The position numbers were made by a program, and so were the translations under genes. 64,000 nucleotides of DNA from NCBI RefSeq assembly GCF_029873635.1, contig NC_080423.1, positions 102,734,991 through 102,798,990 of the forward strand, read 5' to 3'. Positions within the stretch are counted from its first letter, which is position 1. Every line of letters begins with the position of its first letter. The stretch is from Malania oleifera (taxonomy: Eukaryota; Streptophyta; Magnoliopsida; Santalales; Ximeniaceae). Below, one piece after another: positions 24,724-41,722 of the stretch. The notes beneath the pieces were generated by a model. The model was not told the DNA's origin. It did not search any database and worked only from the letters and a program-made list of their open reading frames with translations.

Positions 24724-27012
24724 TGTTAACCACCTGAAGCTTCAAAGAAGCTTCAGGATGATGCCTAAATTAATTCACGCCGCGGGGCCGCCCCCCCCCC
24801 CCCCCGAGATATCTTCTTCTTCTTGTTCTTCTTCTTCTTCTTCATTCTTTTCTTTTCTTTTCTTTTCTTATTCTCCTGCAACCTGCAATCTCTCTCTCTC
24901 TCTCTCCTCACGTTCTCTCTCCCTCTTTCCTCGATTTCGTCACGAATTTTCACTCGATCGAAAATCTGAAGATACCACTGGACTCCATTCGCCGCTGCTG
25001 TCATTTCTACTGGAGCGGATCGGTGGTAGGAGCGGCAAAGGCATATTCCCTGGGGTAAGCCATTTTTTCCTTTTTCTTTAATTTCTTACAAAATATAAGC
25101 TCAATTGACGAACGGACACCACCACGAGAATCTAGGGATGATTCTCTACAAGTCTAGTGGGACGGAATTCTCGTGGGGGTGTCGGGCCAAAATCCCAAAT
25201 TTGGGGTGCGGCAATTATTAAGGGGCTTATTTTTAATTAATTAGCATTAATTTAGAAATGATAAAATATTAAACATCTGAGACTGAAGTAGGATTTCTGA
25301 AATTTAGGGCCCGGGTGAGTGCCACGGGTCTAATTTTGGGACCCGCAGGCAAAATTTGGAAAATTAAGTGGGGATGTTAAATAATAGTTTAAATATTAAT
25401 TTGAGGTATACGGAGCCTAAGGAAGGCTAGATGAGTATTATTTTGGAGAAATAGATTAATTAATCTGGGAAAAAATGTAAATTTCAGGAGTTGAATTTCG
25501 GGCGCTAAGGGTGTAGGATTTGGGTTCTAAGGAATTTCTCAATAGCCAGGTAAGGGAATAAACTAAAGTAGTTGTTTTCCATATAAATTATTATTGATTA
25601 TGAGTAAATTTATTTTCAGAAAAGCATATGTTATATTGTGTATTACAAATGAAATGTACGATTGGGAAAATACTGTTATGATGATTAAAATGTATATGTA
25701 TGTATGAAATGTAAGGAATTCACGATTTTAGAATATGAAGTATGACTTTTAACAGCATATGTATGGCATGAATATTATTTTATGTGAAATGTATTATGAT
25801 GTGAAAGATTTTACGAACCAAGCATGATTTCAGGTATTATGAAAATATGAGTTATGTTGTAATGGTTTTGACGATTATGTGATAAATGATGTATTTTCAG
25901 TATATATATGTCTGAAACAATTTTGGCGCGAGGCCATATATTTATGTTATCGGCACGAGGCCGTATTTATGTTATTGGCACAAGGCCATGTATTTATGTT
26001 ATCGGCACGAGGTCGTATTTATGCTATCAGCACGAGGCCGTATTTATATTATTGGCGCGAGGCCATACTTACTATGATTTTGGCGCGAGGCCATATGTAT
26101 GATTTTGGCGCGAGGCCGTATCTATGTTTTCGGCATGAGGCCATAATGATGTTACGTGTGATCATGTATTATTTGTTTTCACAACCAAGATGTTAGTTTA
26201 GTTCAGACCAGGAGCTCGGTACCGTAGCTATGGGTTCATTTTGGCACGAGGCCTTATTAGTGCTACCGTCCCACGAGGGGATGGGAGATGGATAGTCGAT
26301 GTGGCTTTCAGTAGAGTGTGGACGTCCACCTGGTAGTCCGGACCAGGGTGTGGCAAGCTCATCATACTTACAGACATATTTGATTCGGCAGTGGTCGGCC
26401 AGCCATTGTCGGGTCCCGCCTTCGGGCTGCACTACCCGTCATGGGGGGTAATACATGACACTAGCTAGCTAGTCATCCTGGGTTTGTTTTCAGTACTACA
26501 GTTATAACAGATAATTTTATGTATGATATGATTTATTAACAGATGTGAAAATGTATGTTTACCCAGTACGATATGATTATGTTTATAGAATTATGAAATG
26601 TATTGTATACGTACAAATGCATTAAATATTCATGTTACCACACAGCTGTATTTAGTTTATTTTCCCTTACTGAAAAGTGTCTCACCCCCAAACTTAATTA
26701 ATTTTTCAAGAGCCCCTGAAAGACCGGCAGGTCAGGGCCGCCGTTGAGCTAGTGAGATTACCCTGTGAGAAGGGTAAGATTTTGTAATAGGATCAGAGTT
26801 ATTTTGTGTTTGACCCTAGAGATATTTTGATGTATATGAGGATGTAAAGAATGCTCTGGTATTATGTTTTATGATTGGATGTTTGAGATTTTATGTTTAC
26901 TGCTGCTAGGTTTTCCGCTGTGTTTGACAGGTGTCCCCGCTACCCACGGGTTCGGGTTGACCATTTTATTTATTATGTGATATTTTATGTTAAGAAATTG
27001 AGGGACGTTACA
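24464..27012 (+). mobile_element. Nested gypsy solo LTR
   Basis: Edges TGTAAAAACCCC and GGGACGTTACA, 2,549 bp, with a perfect 5-bp duplication ATATA at 24459-24463 and 27013-27017. It contains an (AAT)n microsatellite at 24515-24576, a C tract at 24790-24804, a CT tract near 24890-24906, a minisatellite at 25921-26150 and the conserved CTTACTGAAAAGTGTCTCACC block at 26668. Confidence 0.85.
25921..26150 (+). repeat. LTR minisatellite, GGCACGAGGCC type
   Basis: About nine units of 25-31 bp, each TTATCGGCACGAGGCCGTAT-like, varying between GGCGCGAGGCC and GGCACGAGGCC. Open frames across it (25879-26196, 25908-26102) are products of the repeat. Confidence 0.85.
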
Positions 27013-27711
27013 ATATATCCATAGCTCAGCCCGTACGCTGGCAAACCATACACATAACACAACCCGTACGCCGAACAAACATATAAAAATCTCGGCCCGT
27101 ACGCCGATTTTTCATTATAAAAATCCGTATCATTAACACATTCCAAAAAAATAGTATTTCATAACAATTTTTACTCATGCCACACTAACAGGTTTTTTGC
27201 ATATTCAACATACCATCATTTTTAACAGTATTTTCCCAAATATAAATATATTTATTTTCTTGAAATCAAATGCTATAACAATATACATATTTTTCATAAA
27301 ATACTAGATTAGTTTATCTTCTTACCTGATTCCTGAAAAACCCTTAAGAAAATCTGTCCCACACCCACAGGGTTCCCCGTTCAACACCCTGAAAACGGAA
27401 TTTCCCAAAACTAAAGTTCACTATTTCCAAGCGTATAATACTTTCTACAACTGTTAAATAACCAAATACTAAGAAGAAAGTCTTACCCTAGATTTGGGAT
27501 GGTTTCCAACTCAGCCCCACCGATGATCCGCTCCAGCAAACTTACAGAGAACTTTCCCAGGAGCGTCGTGGTGGCTTCAGATCCTCGAATTGGCGAAAAT
27601 CCGGCCAGAAATCGAAGAGAGAAAGAGGAGGAACCGAAGGGTAAGAGAGAGAAGTGCTACATAAAAAATTTTGGCAAAAAAAAATGAATTTTAGGCCTAT
27701 TTAAACTGTGG

Positions 27712-27885
27712 CCTTCGTCGACGAGTCACGTCACCTCATCGACGAGTCCTGTAGAAAGTTCGTTGACGAAATCCAACCCTCGTCGATGAGCTCCTATTAT
27801 ACCCTCGTCGACAAGGAGCCAAAAAATTCCTTGGGATTTATCCTTTCCAAAATGCAATTGTCGTCGACGAACGCAAACGAAGTCG
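27712..27885. repeat. Array of CTCGTCGACGAG-like palindromes
   Basis: About six copies (TTCGTCGACGAG, CTCATCGACGAG, TTCGTTGACGAA, CTCGTCGATGAG, CTCGTCGACAAG, TCGTCGACGAA), 80-250 bp from the start of the minus-strand LTR. Confidence 0.8.
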
Positions 27886-27966
27886 ACTGCCTCCTTCTGT
27901 TTCCGATTTTCATTTCCCTTTCTTTTATTATTTAAATACCATTATTCTTCGGGTCGTTACAATATT

Positions 27967-28633
27967 AGCTTTGGTATCTATAAAGTTTTTTTTTTGGTAT
28001 CACATTTTAAAAATTTTAATTGGTATCACAATGCAAAAGACTCAATTGGTATCACAAATTGATATTTAAGAATTATAAGCATTGATGATGTTAACATGAT
28101 ATTGGTATTCAATGATTGTGTTCATGAGAACATACAGGATATAAATCAATATATGAAGCATGGATAATAAAAGCATAATTGGTATTAAATCTAAATGTAT
28201 TAAATTCAAGGGGAGTATTATGACTTATTGCTTGTATTATGGTTCTTCCCTAATTATTAAATTGGAATCATGGAATAAATAATCGGTATCATGAATTATT
28301 ATGCATGCTAAAGTTTAAAGTACTATACTTTTTATGATTGCTCATAACCTTAGTACCTAAAGTCTTACTTTTTTTTATCGATGTCAAATGGGGGAGAAGT
28401 TTTAGGCAGCAAAAATTGAGCATGATATTAATAATTTATAAGCATGATATATATATATCAAAAGGAGGATAAGTACTTGATGTTGATCGATATTGATATT
28501 AAATAATGTGATTTTGATATATGAGCATGATACGTGAAAATATTTTTTAAATGATGCTTATTGAAAGAGGGAGCCTTTTTAAGGCTTACTCAATTTTTTG
28601 CTCCTTATTTGTCATCATCAAAAAGGGGGACAT
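27967..28633 (+). other. 3' noncoding region of the copia element with several purine tracts
   Basis: Repeated TTGGTATCACA phrases (27968-28060), then purine tracts GGGGGAGAAG (28390), AAAAGGAGGATAAG (28458), GAAAGAGGGAG (28563) and AAAAAGGGGGA (28620) right before the LTR. Multiple purine tracts upstream of the LTR are a Sirevirus trait. Confidence 0.6.
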
Positions 28634-31485
28634 TGTTGGCCTTATAAGGCTTAAAATCTTATTATCTTGTTTTAATGCTAACAAACAAGTGGAATTTAAC
28701 ATATTTGTGTGAGTAATGTTGTCTTAGGGCTCATATATGAGATTTTGATATATGAGCATGATACAGGAAAATATTTTTTAAATGAAGCTATGAAAGGGGG
28801 AGCCTTTTTAAGGTTTACTCAAATTTTTGCTCCTTATTTGTCATCATCAAAAAGAGGGAGATTGTTGGTCTTATAAGGCTTAAAATCTTATTATCTTGTT
28901 TTGATCCTAACAACCAAGTGGAATTTAACGTATTTGTGTGAGTAATGTTATTTCAGGGCTCATATATGAGAAAGCAAGGTCAAAGTGATCATAAGGATCA
29001 AATGAAGCTTAAAAGAGTCAAACTATGGATTTAAAGATGATATATTAAACCTTGAAGAATATGAGGACATGAATGAGTTGTTGAAAGCCAGGGAATATTA
29101 AAGTCAAAAGAGTCAAAGAAAGGCGAAGTGAGAAAGCTCAAAGAATACGAAAGCTTGAAGAAAAGACGGACTCAATCTAAGGACAAAGCATGAAGACTCA
29201 AGAACCTAGAATGAGAAAAGTCTTAGAAGTCTTTATGTAAGTACTTTAATGTTTAAATATCGTTTGAAATATTATGAAGCTCTTAAGTTAACTTCTTGGA
29301 CCTAGATACCTTTTAAAATACTTGGAAAATATTTTTATAAGGTCAAAAATTATTTTAAAAAGGTTAGAATCATTTTTGGAATGAAAAACACCAAAAAGAG
29401 TTTTTCCAAATGATGTCAAACTTCAAAAGCTAAAAGAATGAGAATAATTTCAAGCATGACATATAAAGTTTTTAGGAAATCCATTATAAGTATTTCAAAG
29501 TTAAATATCGATTGAAATATGTTTTGAATCTTTTCCAAGAGATTATGAGGACTTAAAAACCTATTTAGGATTATTAAAACAAGTTTTGATTAAGAGAGCA
29601 AATCATTTTTTATGGAAAATGTTTTCAACAGCTTTTTGTTTGTTCAGATGACTGAACTCTCTGTTCAGATGTCTGAAGAATTACTTCAGACGTTTGAAGA
29701 ATAAGCTCAGACGTCTAAAGATTTTCTAGGAAAAAACAGAAATAGGCAGTAGCTGTTCAGATGATTGAACCTGGACTTCGGTCATCTGAACTCGACTCTT
29801 CGGTCGTCTGAACCCTATCTTCGGTCATCTGACCCTGTGTCCAGTTTATTTTTTAAAGGATCTCAGGAACTTCAGATGATTGAACTCGACTCTTCAGTCA
29901 TCTAAACACTGTTAACGGGCATATTTTTCAAAAGTTTTTAAATTCAAACTTGTATTGCTTTGGCACCAAACTTTCTAAAACTTGCGAAATTATCTAAGGA
30001 AACTATAGCAGCAAGGAAACAAGTTTGAAAGCCTATAAATACATGATTTTGCAAATAAAAAAAAACCATGAATTTATAAGCTTTCAAACTTGTTTCCTTG
30101 TTGCTAAAGTTTCCTTAGATAATTTCCTAAGTTTTTAGAAAGTTTGGAGCCCAAGCAATATAAGTTTGAATTTAAAAACTTCTGAAAAATATGCCGGTTA
30201 ATAGTGTTCAGATGACTGAAGAGTCGAGTTCATTCATTTGAAGTTCTTGAGACCCTTTAAAAATTGAACTGGACACAGGGTCAGATGACCGAAGATAGGG
30301 TTCAGACGACCAAAGAGTCGAGTCCAGACGACCGAAGTCCAGGTTCAGTCATCTGAATAGCTACTACCTGTTTCTATTTCTTCCCAGAAAATCTTCAAAC
30401 GTCTGAGCTTATTCTTCAGACGTCTGAAGTAATTCTTCAGACATTTGAACAGAGAGTTCAGTCATCTGAACAAACAAAAAGCTGCTGAAAACATTTTCCA
30501 TAAAAAATGATCTGCTCTCTTATTCAAAACTTGTTTTAATAATCCTAAATAGGTTTTTAAGTCCTCATAATCTCCTAGAAAAGATTCAAAACATATTTCA
30601 ATCGATATTTAACTTTGAAATACTTACAATGGATTTCCTAAAAACTTTATATGCCATGCTTGAAATCATTCTCATTCTTTTTGCTTTTGAAGTTTGACAT
30701 CATTTGGAAAAACTCTTTTTGGTATTTTTCATTCCAAAAATGATTCTAAACTTTTTAAAATAATTTTTGACCTTATAAAAATATCTTTCAAGTATTTTAA
30801 AAGGTATATAGGTCCAAGAAGTTAACTTAAGAGTTTCATAATATTTCAAACGATATTTAAACATTAAAGTACTTACATAAAGACTTCTAAGACTTTTCTC
30901 ATTCTAGGTTCTTGAGTCTTCATGCTTTGTCCTTGGATTGATTCCATCTTTTCTTCAAGCTTTCATATTCTTTGAGCTTTCTCACTTTGTCTTTCTTTGG
31001 CTCTTTTGACTTTAATATTTCTTGGCTTTCAACAACTCATTCATGTCTTCATATTCTTCAAGGTTTAATATATCATCTTTAAATCCATGCTTTAACTCTT
31101 TTAAGTTTCATTTGATCCTTGTGAGCACTTTGACCTTACTTTCTCATATATAAGCCCTAAAATAACATTGCTCACACAAATACGTTAAATTTCACTTGTT
31201 TGTCTTATTTGTTAGCATCAAAATAAGATAATAAGATTTTAAGCCTTATAAGGCCAACAATCTCCCTCTTTTTGATGATGACAAATAAGGAGCAAAAATT
31301 TGAGTAAGCCTTAAAAAGGCTCCCCCTTTCAATAAGCATCATTTAAAAAATATTTTCCTATATCATGCTCATATATCAAAATCTCATATATGAGCCCTGA
31401 GACAACATTATTTACACAAATATGTTAAATTTCACTTGTTTGTTAGCATCAAAATAAGATAATAAGATTTTAAATCTTGTAAGAC

Positions 31486-31490
<5 letters not shown>
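28634..31490. repeat. Long inverted repeat built from the copia 3' LTR
   Basis: The left arm (28634-30033) is the LTR head, a re-duplicated purine-tract segment and a second LTR copy from 28863 up to the TATA box. The right arm (30076-31490) is its reverse complement, including the same duplication, ending in reversed LTR heads at 31259 and 31490. The loop is about 40 bp and contains GATTTTGCAAATAAAAA. Arms match closely by eye with scattered substitutions. A (TA)n run follows at 31491-31524. Confidence 0.85.
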
Positions 31491-31526
<36 letters not shown>

Positions 31527-32464
31527 CATTTTGTCACAATCCCAATATAAAATATTATTCGCATTCCTCATGCCACACAATTTCGTCTGATATTTACAAT
31601 ACAATATTTACAGGGAAAATATTATAATTACATTTTCACATATTTACTCAACCAGTAATTTCTAAAATAACTGTTATAATTTATTTCCCTTACTTGCTTA
31701 CTGAGAGGTTTGTTAAAATCCCTAGATCCATGCCTGCGACGTTCAGAACTTAAAACTCTAAAATCACATTTTCCCTAGTTCAATTAAATCAAACCTATAA
31801 TTAAAATTATTTTAACATTTTCTAGGCCCACACACTCCCAATACTAACTAAACTTTAAAAATAATTAACGGATATAATTCTACTATCTTACCATAGACTT
31901 GGAGTGGTGCCTAGGAAATCTAAATTAAAAATCTGCACCGATTAAAATGACAAGAATCGGAGCTAGGATCCCGTGGTAATGTCTAATCGTCGATTTGACT
32001 AAAGATTTAAAGAAAATTGAGAAGAGAGTAAGAGTTTACCTTACCTCAGGAGTGGTGCCTATGACGCCCTAATCATGAATCCACTCTCGTTAAAGTGTTG
32101 GTGGCCGAGATAGGAACCCAGTGGTATTTTCCATTTTTCGATCGACCGAATATTGGAGAAGAAATTAAAAAGAGAGAGTGGGAGAACGTAAGGAGAGTGA
32201 AAGAGAGTTAAGAGAGAGAGAGAGAGAGAGAGAGAGTTGGCGAGAATCACGCTAGGGGAGGCATTCTCTGATTTCAATTGAATTGAAATCAGGAAGCTTG
32301 AGAAGCTTCTTGTTTTCACTTTACTTTAATATATATAATAATGATATTATATTATATACTTTTATATATATATAACCACCATATTACTTAATTTTATTAA
32401 TTCAATTTAATAATAACTAATTAATTAATAATTAATCTTAAATATTTTTTTTTGAATCACTACA
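31527..32464 (-). mobile_element. Gypsy LTR fragment
   Basis: Shares the GGAGTGGTGCCTA, TTGGTGGCCGAGATAGGAA and GGTATTTTCCATT phrases with the LTR at 1741-4161, and the GA tract position (32213-32235). Its edge at 32464 (minus strand TGTAGTGATTC) is preceded by a purine tract GGAGGA. The other end is missing. Confidence 0.65.
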
Positions 32465-32626
32465 TCCTCCTATAATAATTATTTTTGAAGTGTTACAATT
32501 ATAGTAATATTCTCCAATCATTTTAAAATACTAGCTATCCATGAAACTAGTAGAGAATGTGGGTGGTTTAAATAAAAGATTTCTCATATCCAAGTAAATT
32601 GTGGTTTTCAATCAATCAAGGTTATT

Positions 32627-32890
32627 CCAACAGTTTTATATGAAGACAATGTTACATGTATAAATTCAACTAAGAGAATGATACATAAAGGGTGACAGAA
32701 CAAAACATATCTTTTCAAAATTCTTCTATACACATGAACTCTAGAAGAATGGTGATATAAATGTTTAGCAGATTTGATCAATTGATAATCTAACAGATTT
32801 GTTTACCAAAGCATTGTCTGCTACAGTATTCAAGAAATTAGTTCATTTCATCAGAATGAAACATATTAAAAGTCTTAACAGAAGAAGTTA
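32627..32890 (+). pseudogene. Ty1/copia RNase H fragment
   Basis: Reads PTVLYEDNVTCINSTKRM, then KTKHI-like and FFYTHEL-like pieces in shifted frames, NGDINV, DNLTDLFTKALSA and FKKLVHFIRMKHIKSL. This is the carboxyl end of copia pol (RNase H), where YEDN and DLFTKALP are the usual hallmarks. Frameshifts and stops are frequent. It is isolated, with no LTR or other pol part attached, about 0.7 kb upstream of the GDH gene. Confidence 0.75.
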
Positions 32891-33467
32891 ATATATGAGT
32901 GACATTTAAGAAAAAGTGTTATGAAAAATATGAATGTTACTCCCATATCTTCCAACCCCAATAAATGTTTAGCTATCCTCATTGCCCTCTAAAAGGGTAC
33001 CCTCTCTATCACTTTTGGAACACACATACATTGCATGCTTCCATGTAAGTAGATATATAGTAAGGATAAAAGAAGAGATGGAGAGAGGAGACATAAGGTC
33101 GGTTTCAAATTATATTATAATTTTTTTCAAAATAATAAAATTTTTTATCACATCCCTGGGTCGAGTAGACATAGTGCTATCTCTTTCCTATTTATTTTCC
33201 AACATATTTTATAATAGTTAAGGAAGTTTATTTATGACAGTGATGCGGAAATACGAATTCGCGTTTTACCGAAGTGGGTCCCCAGTCTAGCTGAGTTCCT
33301 CTTCGGAAACTTTGGAGAATTTGCTCGACTAATCAACATTGCCGTTTCTCAACTTCCCATCTTCTCTCTCTCCCTCCCTCTCGTTGTTATCCATCCAATT
33401 CATACCAGTCAAGGCACAGCCATTAATTATTGAAAAAGCAACACTGTTCACTCTCTTCTCTCTCCCT
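32891..33467. other. GDH upstream region
   Basis: Unique-looking intergenic sequence between the copia scrap and the GDH promoter. CT-rich patches near 33360-33380 and 33450-33466 precede the TATA box. No other gene seen. Confidence 0.5.
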
Positions 33468-33475
33468 TATATATA
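33468..33475 (+). promoter_or_regulatory. TATA box of the GDH gene
   Basis: TATATATA preceded by a pyrimidine patch. Transcription would start near 33500, giving a leader of about 120 nt before ATG 33619. Confidence 0.6.
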
Positions 33476-33597
33476 CCCATTCAACTCCCACCTCTCCATT
33501 CATCTGTCATTCGATTCAATCTCTCCCAAGTGAGAATCATTCAATTCCCTTCAATCCCAAAATTTTTCTTCCACTTTTCTTTCGGGGTTTTCTTTGA

Positions 33598-39025
<5,428 letters not shown>

Positions 39026-39200
39026 CCATTTTCCTTGTATTAATTGTTCTTTTTCCCCAATTCAGATAGAAGCCATTAGCCACTGCTGAAGAAGGCAGTA
39101 ATTATTGTTAAATTTTTGTTGCAGTTTTTTTTTGCTTATGAAATTTCATGCTGATTAATGTATGCATCCTGGGGGTTCATTTAATAATAATAAAAAAAAA
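39026..39200 (+). terminator. GDH 3' UTR and probable polyadenylation region
   Basis: After the stop codon at 39023-39025 a T-rich tract (39108-39133) is followed by AATAATAATAAAAAAAAA at about 39182-39200, resembling plant near-upstream poly(A) signals. The cleavage site is not determined. Confidence 0.4.
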
Positions 39201-39855
39201 GTCATAAAATTTCTTATCAGCATCGTGTCTTAAGACTTTTGAGTGAATTGTGTTTTCTTCTCAATATAATTACAGTGATTTTACAGCATGCAATGTGCAT
39301 TGTACATGCATTATGTGCAGGAAAGCCCCTTGCACTATCATTCTGGACCGCTTGATCTTTGAGCAGCAGATGCAATTTATCCCTGTCCATCTATCAAAAT
39401 TAGTTCAGAAGCATGGGTGGTAATAGCTGGTGTTCTGAATGACCAAAGATGATTGGTGTTCTTTTTCAAATAAAACTTTTATGCTTCATTTGGATCAAGA
39501 TTTTATTTGAGAAGAGAAAAAAAAAATCAAATTTTATTATATTTTATCTCATATCAAGAATGACATTTGTTCAAATATTATTACAAATTAAGAACTTTTG
39601 CTGCATTGTTCAAATTTTCTTTTCCTTATCATATTTCTAAAATTTTCTGCATTTTAATCTTTGGCTGGCTTTTTGTTTTCTAAAGAGAGAAAATATGATA
39701 TTAACTCCCAAAAAAATAAAAATAAGGGTACTTGTAAGTCTCCAATCATTGAGACTCCGTTTGGAACTTGGAAAATATTAGGGAAATAAAAGGAAAATAT
39801 CAAGGAAACCACATTTTCATATTTGGTTATTAAGGAAAATGAGAAAGAAAATGAA

Positions 39856-39893
<38 letters not shown>

Positions 39894-40344
39894 CCTATTT
39901 ATGAACAAAATTTAAATTTTACACATCATTAATATTTAGTTTTTCTTAATTTAAATAAGTTTTTATTTTTGATAGTATTTAATAAAGAAGGAAAATACAA
40001 AGGAAAATGAATTTCTTCCTTATTTTTCTTTTCTTCCCTTTCCTAAATCTTTTATCCACCTAGCAATGCAAAATCAACACACTTTCATTTCCAAATTTTG
40101 GGGGACCTTTGCCTGATCTGTGCAGCTGATTTGTCACATACCACATCTAGAATTTAATAGCTCTTCATAATACTAGAAGATCATATAGCAGATACAGATA
40201 AAATTTGCCCATGACCTTACTGACCGAAGCAGGAGAAGGGAGGATGAGCTTATTTATTTCAAAGCATGGGATTCTTTCCCACTGTCTATATCCCATTCCA
40301 GCCACCAAGAGAAAAGGAACAGAAAAACCAAAGAATTCAACTAC
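39201..40344. other. Intergenic region between GDH and the LIL3-like gene
   Basis: AT-rich spacer with a (TA)n run at about 39857-39892. A TATTTATTT at 40251-40259 could serve as TATA element for the downstream gene, and AGATAAAA at 40197 resembles a light-responsive I-box. Both are weak calls. Confidence 0.4.
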
Positions 40345-41722
40345 ATGAGATCAGCCATGGCTTCCATAGCCATTTCAGCCTCACTGCAAAGAGCTTGCAG
40401 GTCTCATCATGTCGTCATGAAGCAGCTCTCTCAAGCAAAGCCTGCATGCTCATTCGGAACAAACCAGGCAGACCATGCTGTGACTCTCCATATTGATGGG
40501 CAAAAAGGTTTTGATGTAGCAGAACAGCAAGGGAAAGCCACTGTACACATCAATCAATCAGAAACAAAACCTTCTGTCACAAAATTTATGGATGAGCGAG
40601 GGAAAAATGGGACCTGGGATCTAAGCATGTTTGTTGAGGATGGCAGGATGAATTGGGATGGTGTAATTGTTGCAGGTTACAGGCCTTCCCAATCCATTTT
40701 GAAAATTATATTTGATCATTCTATCAAATGCAGCATAGAAGTGAGTAAATTATATGGTGGGAAGTTCATATATTTATATATTTAAGCTGTTTCCATCAAT
40801 GTGTGCTTCTTCTCTTTATTTATTTATTTATTTTTCTCTATACATGAGAAATCATTACCATCACTAGAAGAATGGATCTACACAAAATGCTGACCGATCC
40901 ATGTGAACTGTTGGGAGTCTCAGGATGCATGATCAAAGAACTCTTCTAGGACTTACTAATTGGGTTCAAGGGAAACAAAGAAACACAATTATGTGTCTCA
41001 TGGTAGCTACATATCCAGTCCCCCATTTATATATAATGCCTAAGGCTTTTTAGACAAATGGATATACATACACATTTTAATTTTCTGCACAGCTAGCCTA
41101 CCTGCTTAGATTACTGAGAAGGCAAAACTCAAATAAGATTAAATTGCATAGAGAAGAACATAAGTAAAGATGGAGAAATTGCTGAATTACAGCTTTTTTC
41201 CAACTTCGCAATCCCATATATTGGTCTTGTAGAGGCAAGGAGGAGAAAGTTTCTTGAACTGTGTCCAGAAGCAGCAACAAACCAAGATCCAGTGCTCTTT
41301 AAGAGCTCTATCATACCATGGTGGGCATGGCTTAAGAGATCCTATCTCCCTGAGGCTGAGCTGCTAAATGGTTAGAACTCAAAACCTCAACTCATTTCAC
41401 AATCTTCAAATATCTTTCTTAGAACTCTCTTGCTAAATCGAGTAATCGTGCAGGTCGAGCTGCAATGGTGGGGTTCTGCATGGCATACTTTGTGGATGCC
41501 TTAACAGGACTCGATGTTGTTGGGCAAGCAGGCAATTACCTATGCAAGGCAGGGCTCTTCTTGACAGTCACCGGCGTAGTCTTCTTCAGACAAACTGAAA
41601 ATTTTTTGAAGCTGCAAAAGCTGGCCGATGACGCAATGAAGCACGATAGGCAATGGCAAGCATCATGGCAGGATCAAAATGCAGGTATTGGCACTTCTTA
41701 CCAGAGGGGAAATAAAGTCTAG
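40345..41722 (+). CDS. LIL3: Light-harvesting-like protein 3 (LIL3-like), chloroplast
   Basis: Three exons, 40345-40675, 41233-41370 and 41454-41722, with GT-AG introns, join into 245 codons. LIL3 proteins bind chlorophyll and hold geranylgeranyl reductase at the thylakoid, supporting chlorophyll and tocopherol synthesis. Evidence in order: a serine/alanine/arginine-rich transit-peptide-like N-terminus (1-30), a [18 protein letters not shown] block (about 86-104), [13 protein letters not shown] across the first junction, [17 protein letters not shown], then the LHC motif ELLNGRAAM (153-161). Two membrane spans lie near 158-180 and 189-204, followed by [14 protein letters not shown]. The length is close to LIL3 of other plants (about 250-260). 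The start could instead be ATG 40357, which has a better context (GCCATGG). The region between transit peptide and GTWDL is poorly conserved. No defect seen. Confidence 0.93.

Larger units (their letters stand above)
23280..27961 (-). mobile_element. Gypsy solo LTR, split by a nested solo LTR
   Basis: Edges TGTGACGACC and GGTCGTTACA are inverted repeats. A perfect 5-bp target duplication ATATT stands at 23275-23279 and 27962-27966. Minus orientation is shown by the GGTGAGACACCTCTCAGTAAG block at 23660-23680. The LTR is about 2.1 kb once the nested insert (24464-27012 plus its duplication) is removed. It contains a 33-36 bp minisatellite (24280-24460, resumed at 27013-27110) and a palindrome array at 27712-27885. 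Confidence 0.85.
18447..28741 (+). mobile_element. Sirevirus-like Ty1/copia element, gag only, interrupted
   Basis: 5' LTR 18447-20847, primer binding site TGGTATCAGAG at 20850-20860, gag remnant to about 22780, 3' region with several purine tracts (28385-28634), then the 3' LTR start at 28634. The interior is interrupted at 23280-27961 by a nested pair of gypsy solo LTRs. No protease, integrase or reverse transcriptase sequence is left. The multiple purine tracts and the coiled-coil gag are typical of the Sirevirus lineage. The 3' LTR breaks off near 28741 and continues in the rearranged palindrome. Confidence 0.75.

Noticed and set aside
25879-26196. 105-codon frame with repeated ARGRIY-like phrases
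   Set aside because: Translation of the GGCACGAGGCC minisatellite in a solo LTR, not a repeat protein.
40266-40496. Alternative 76-codon frame overlapping the LIL3-like exon 1
   Set aside because: It is out of frame with the conserved exon and ends at 40496. The frame from 40345 joins correctly to the later exons.
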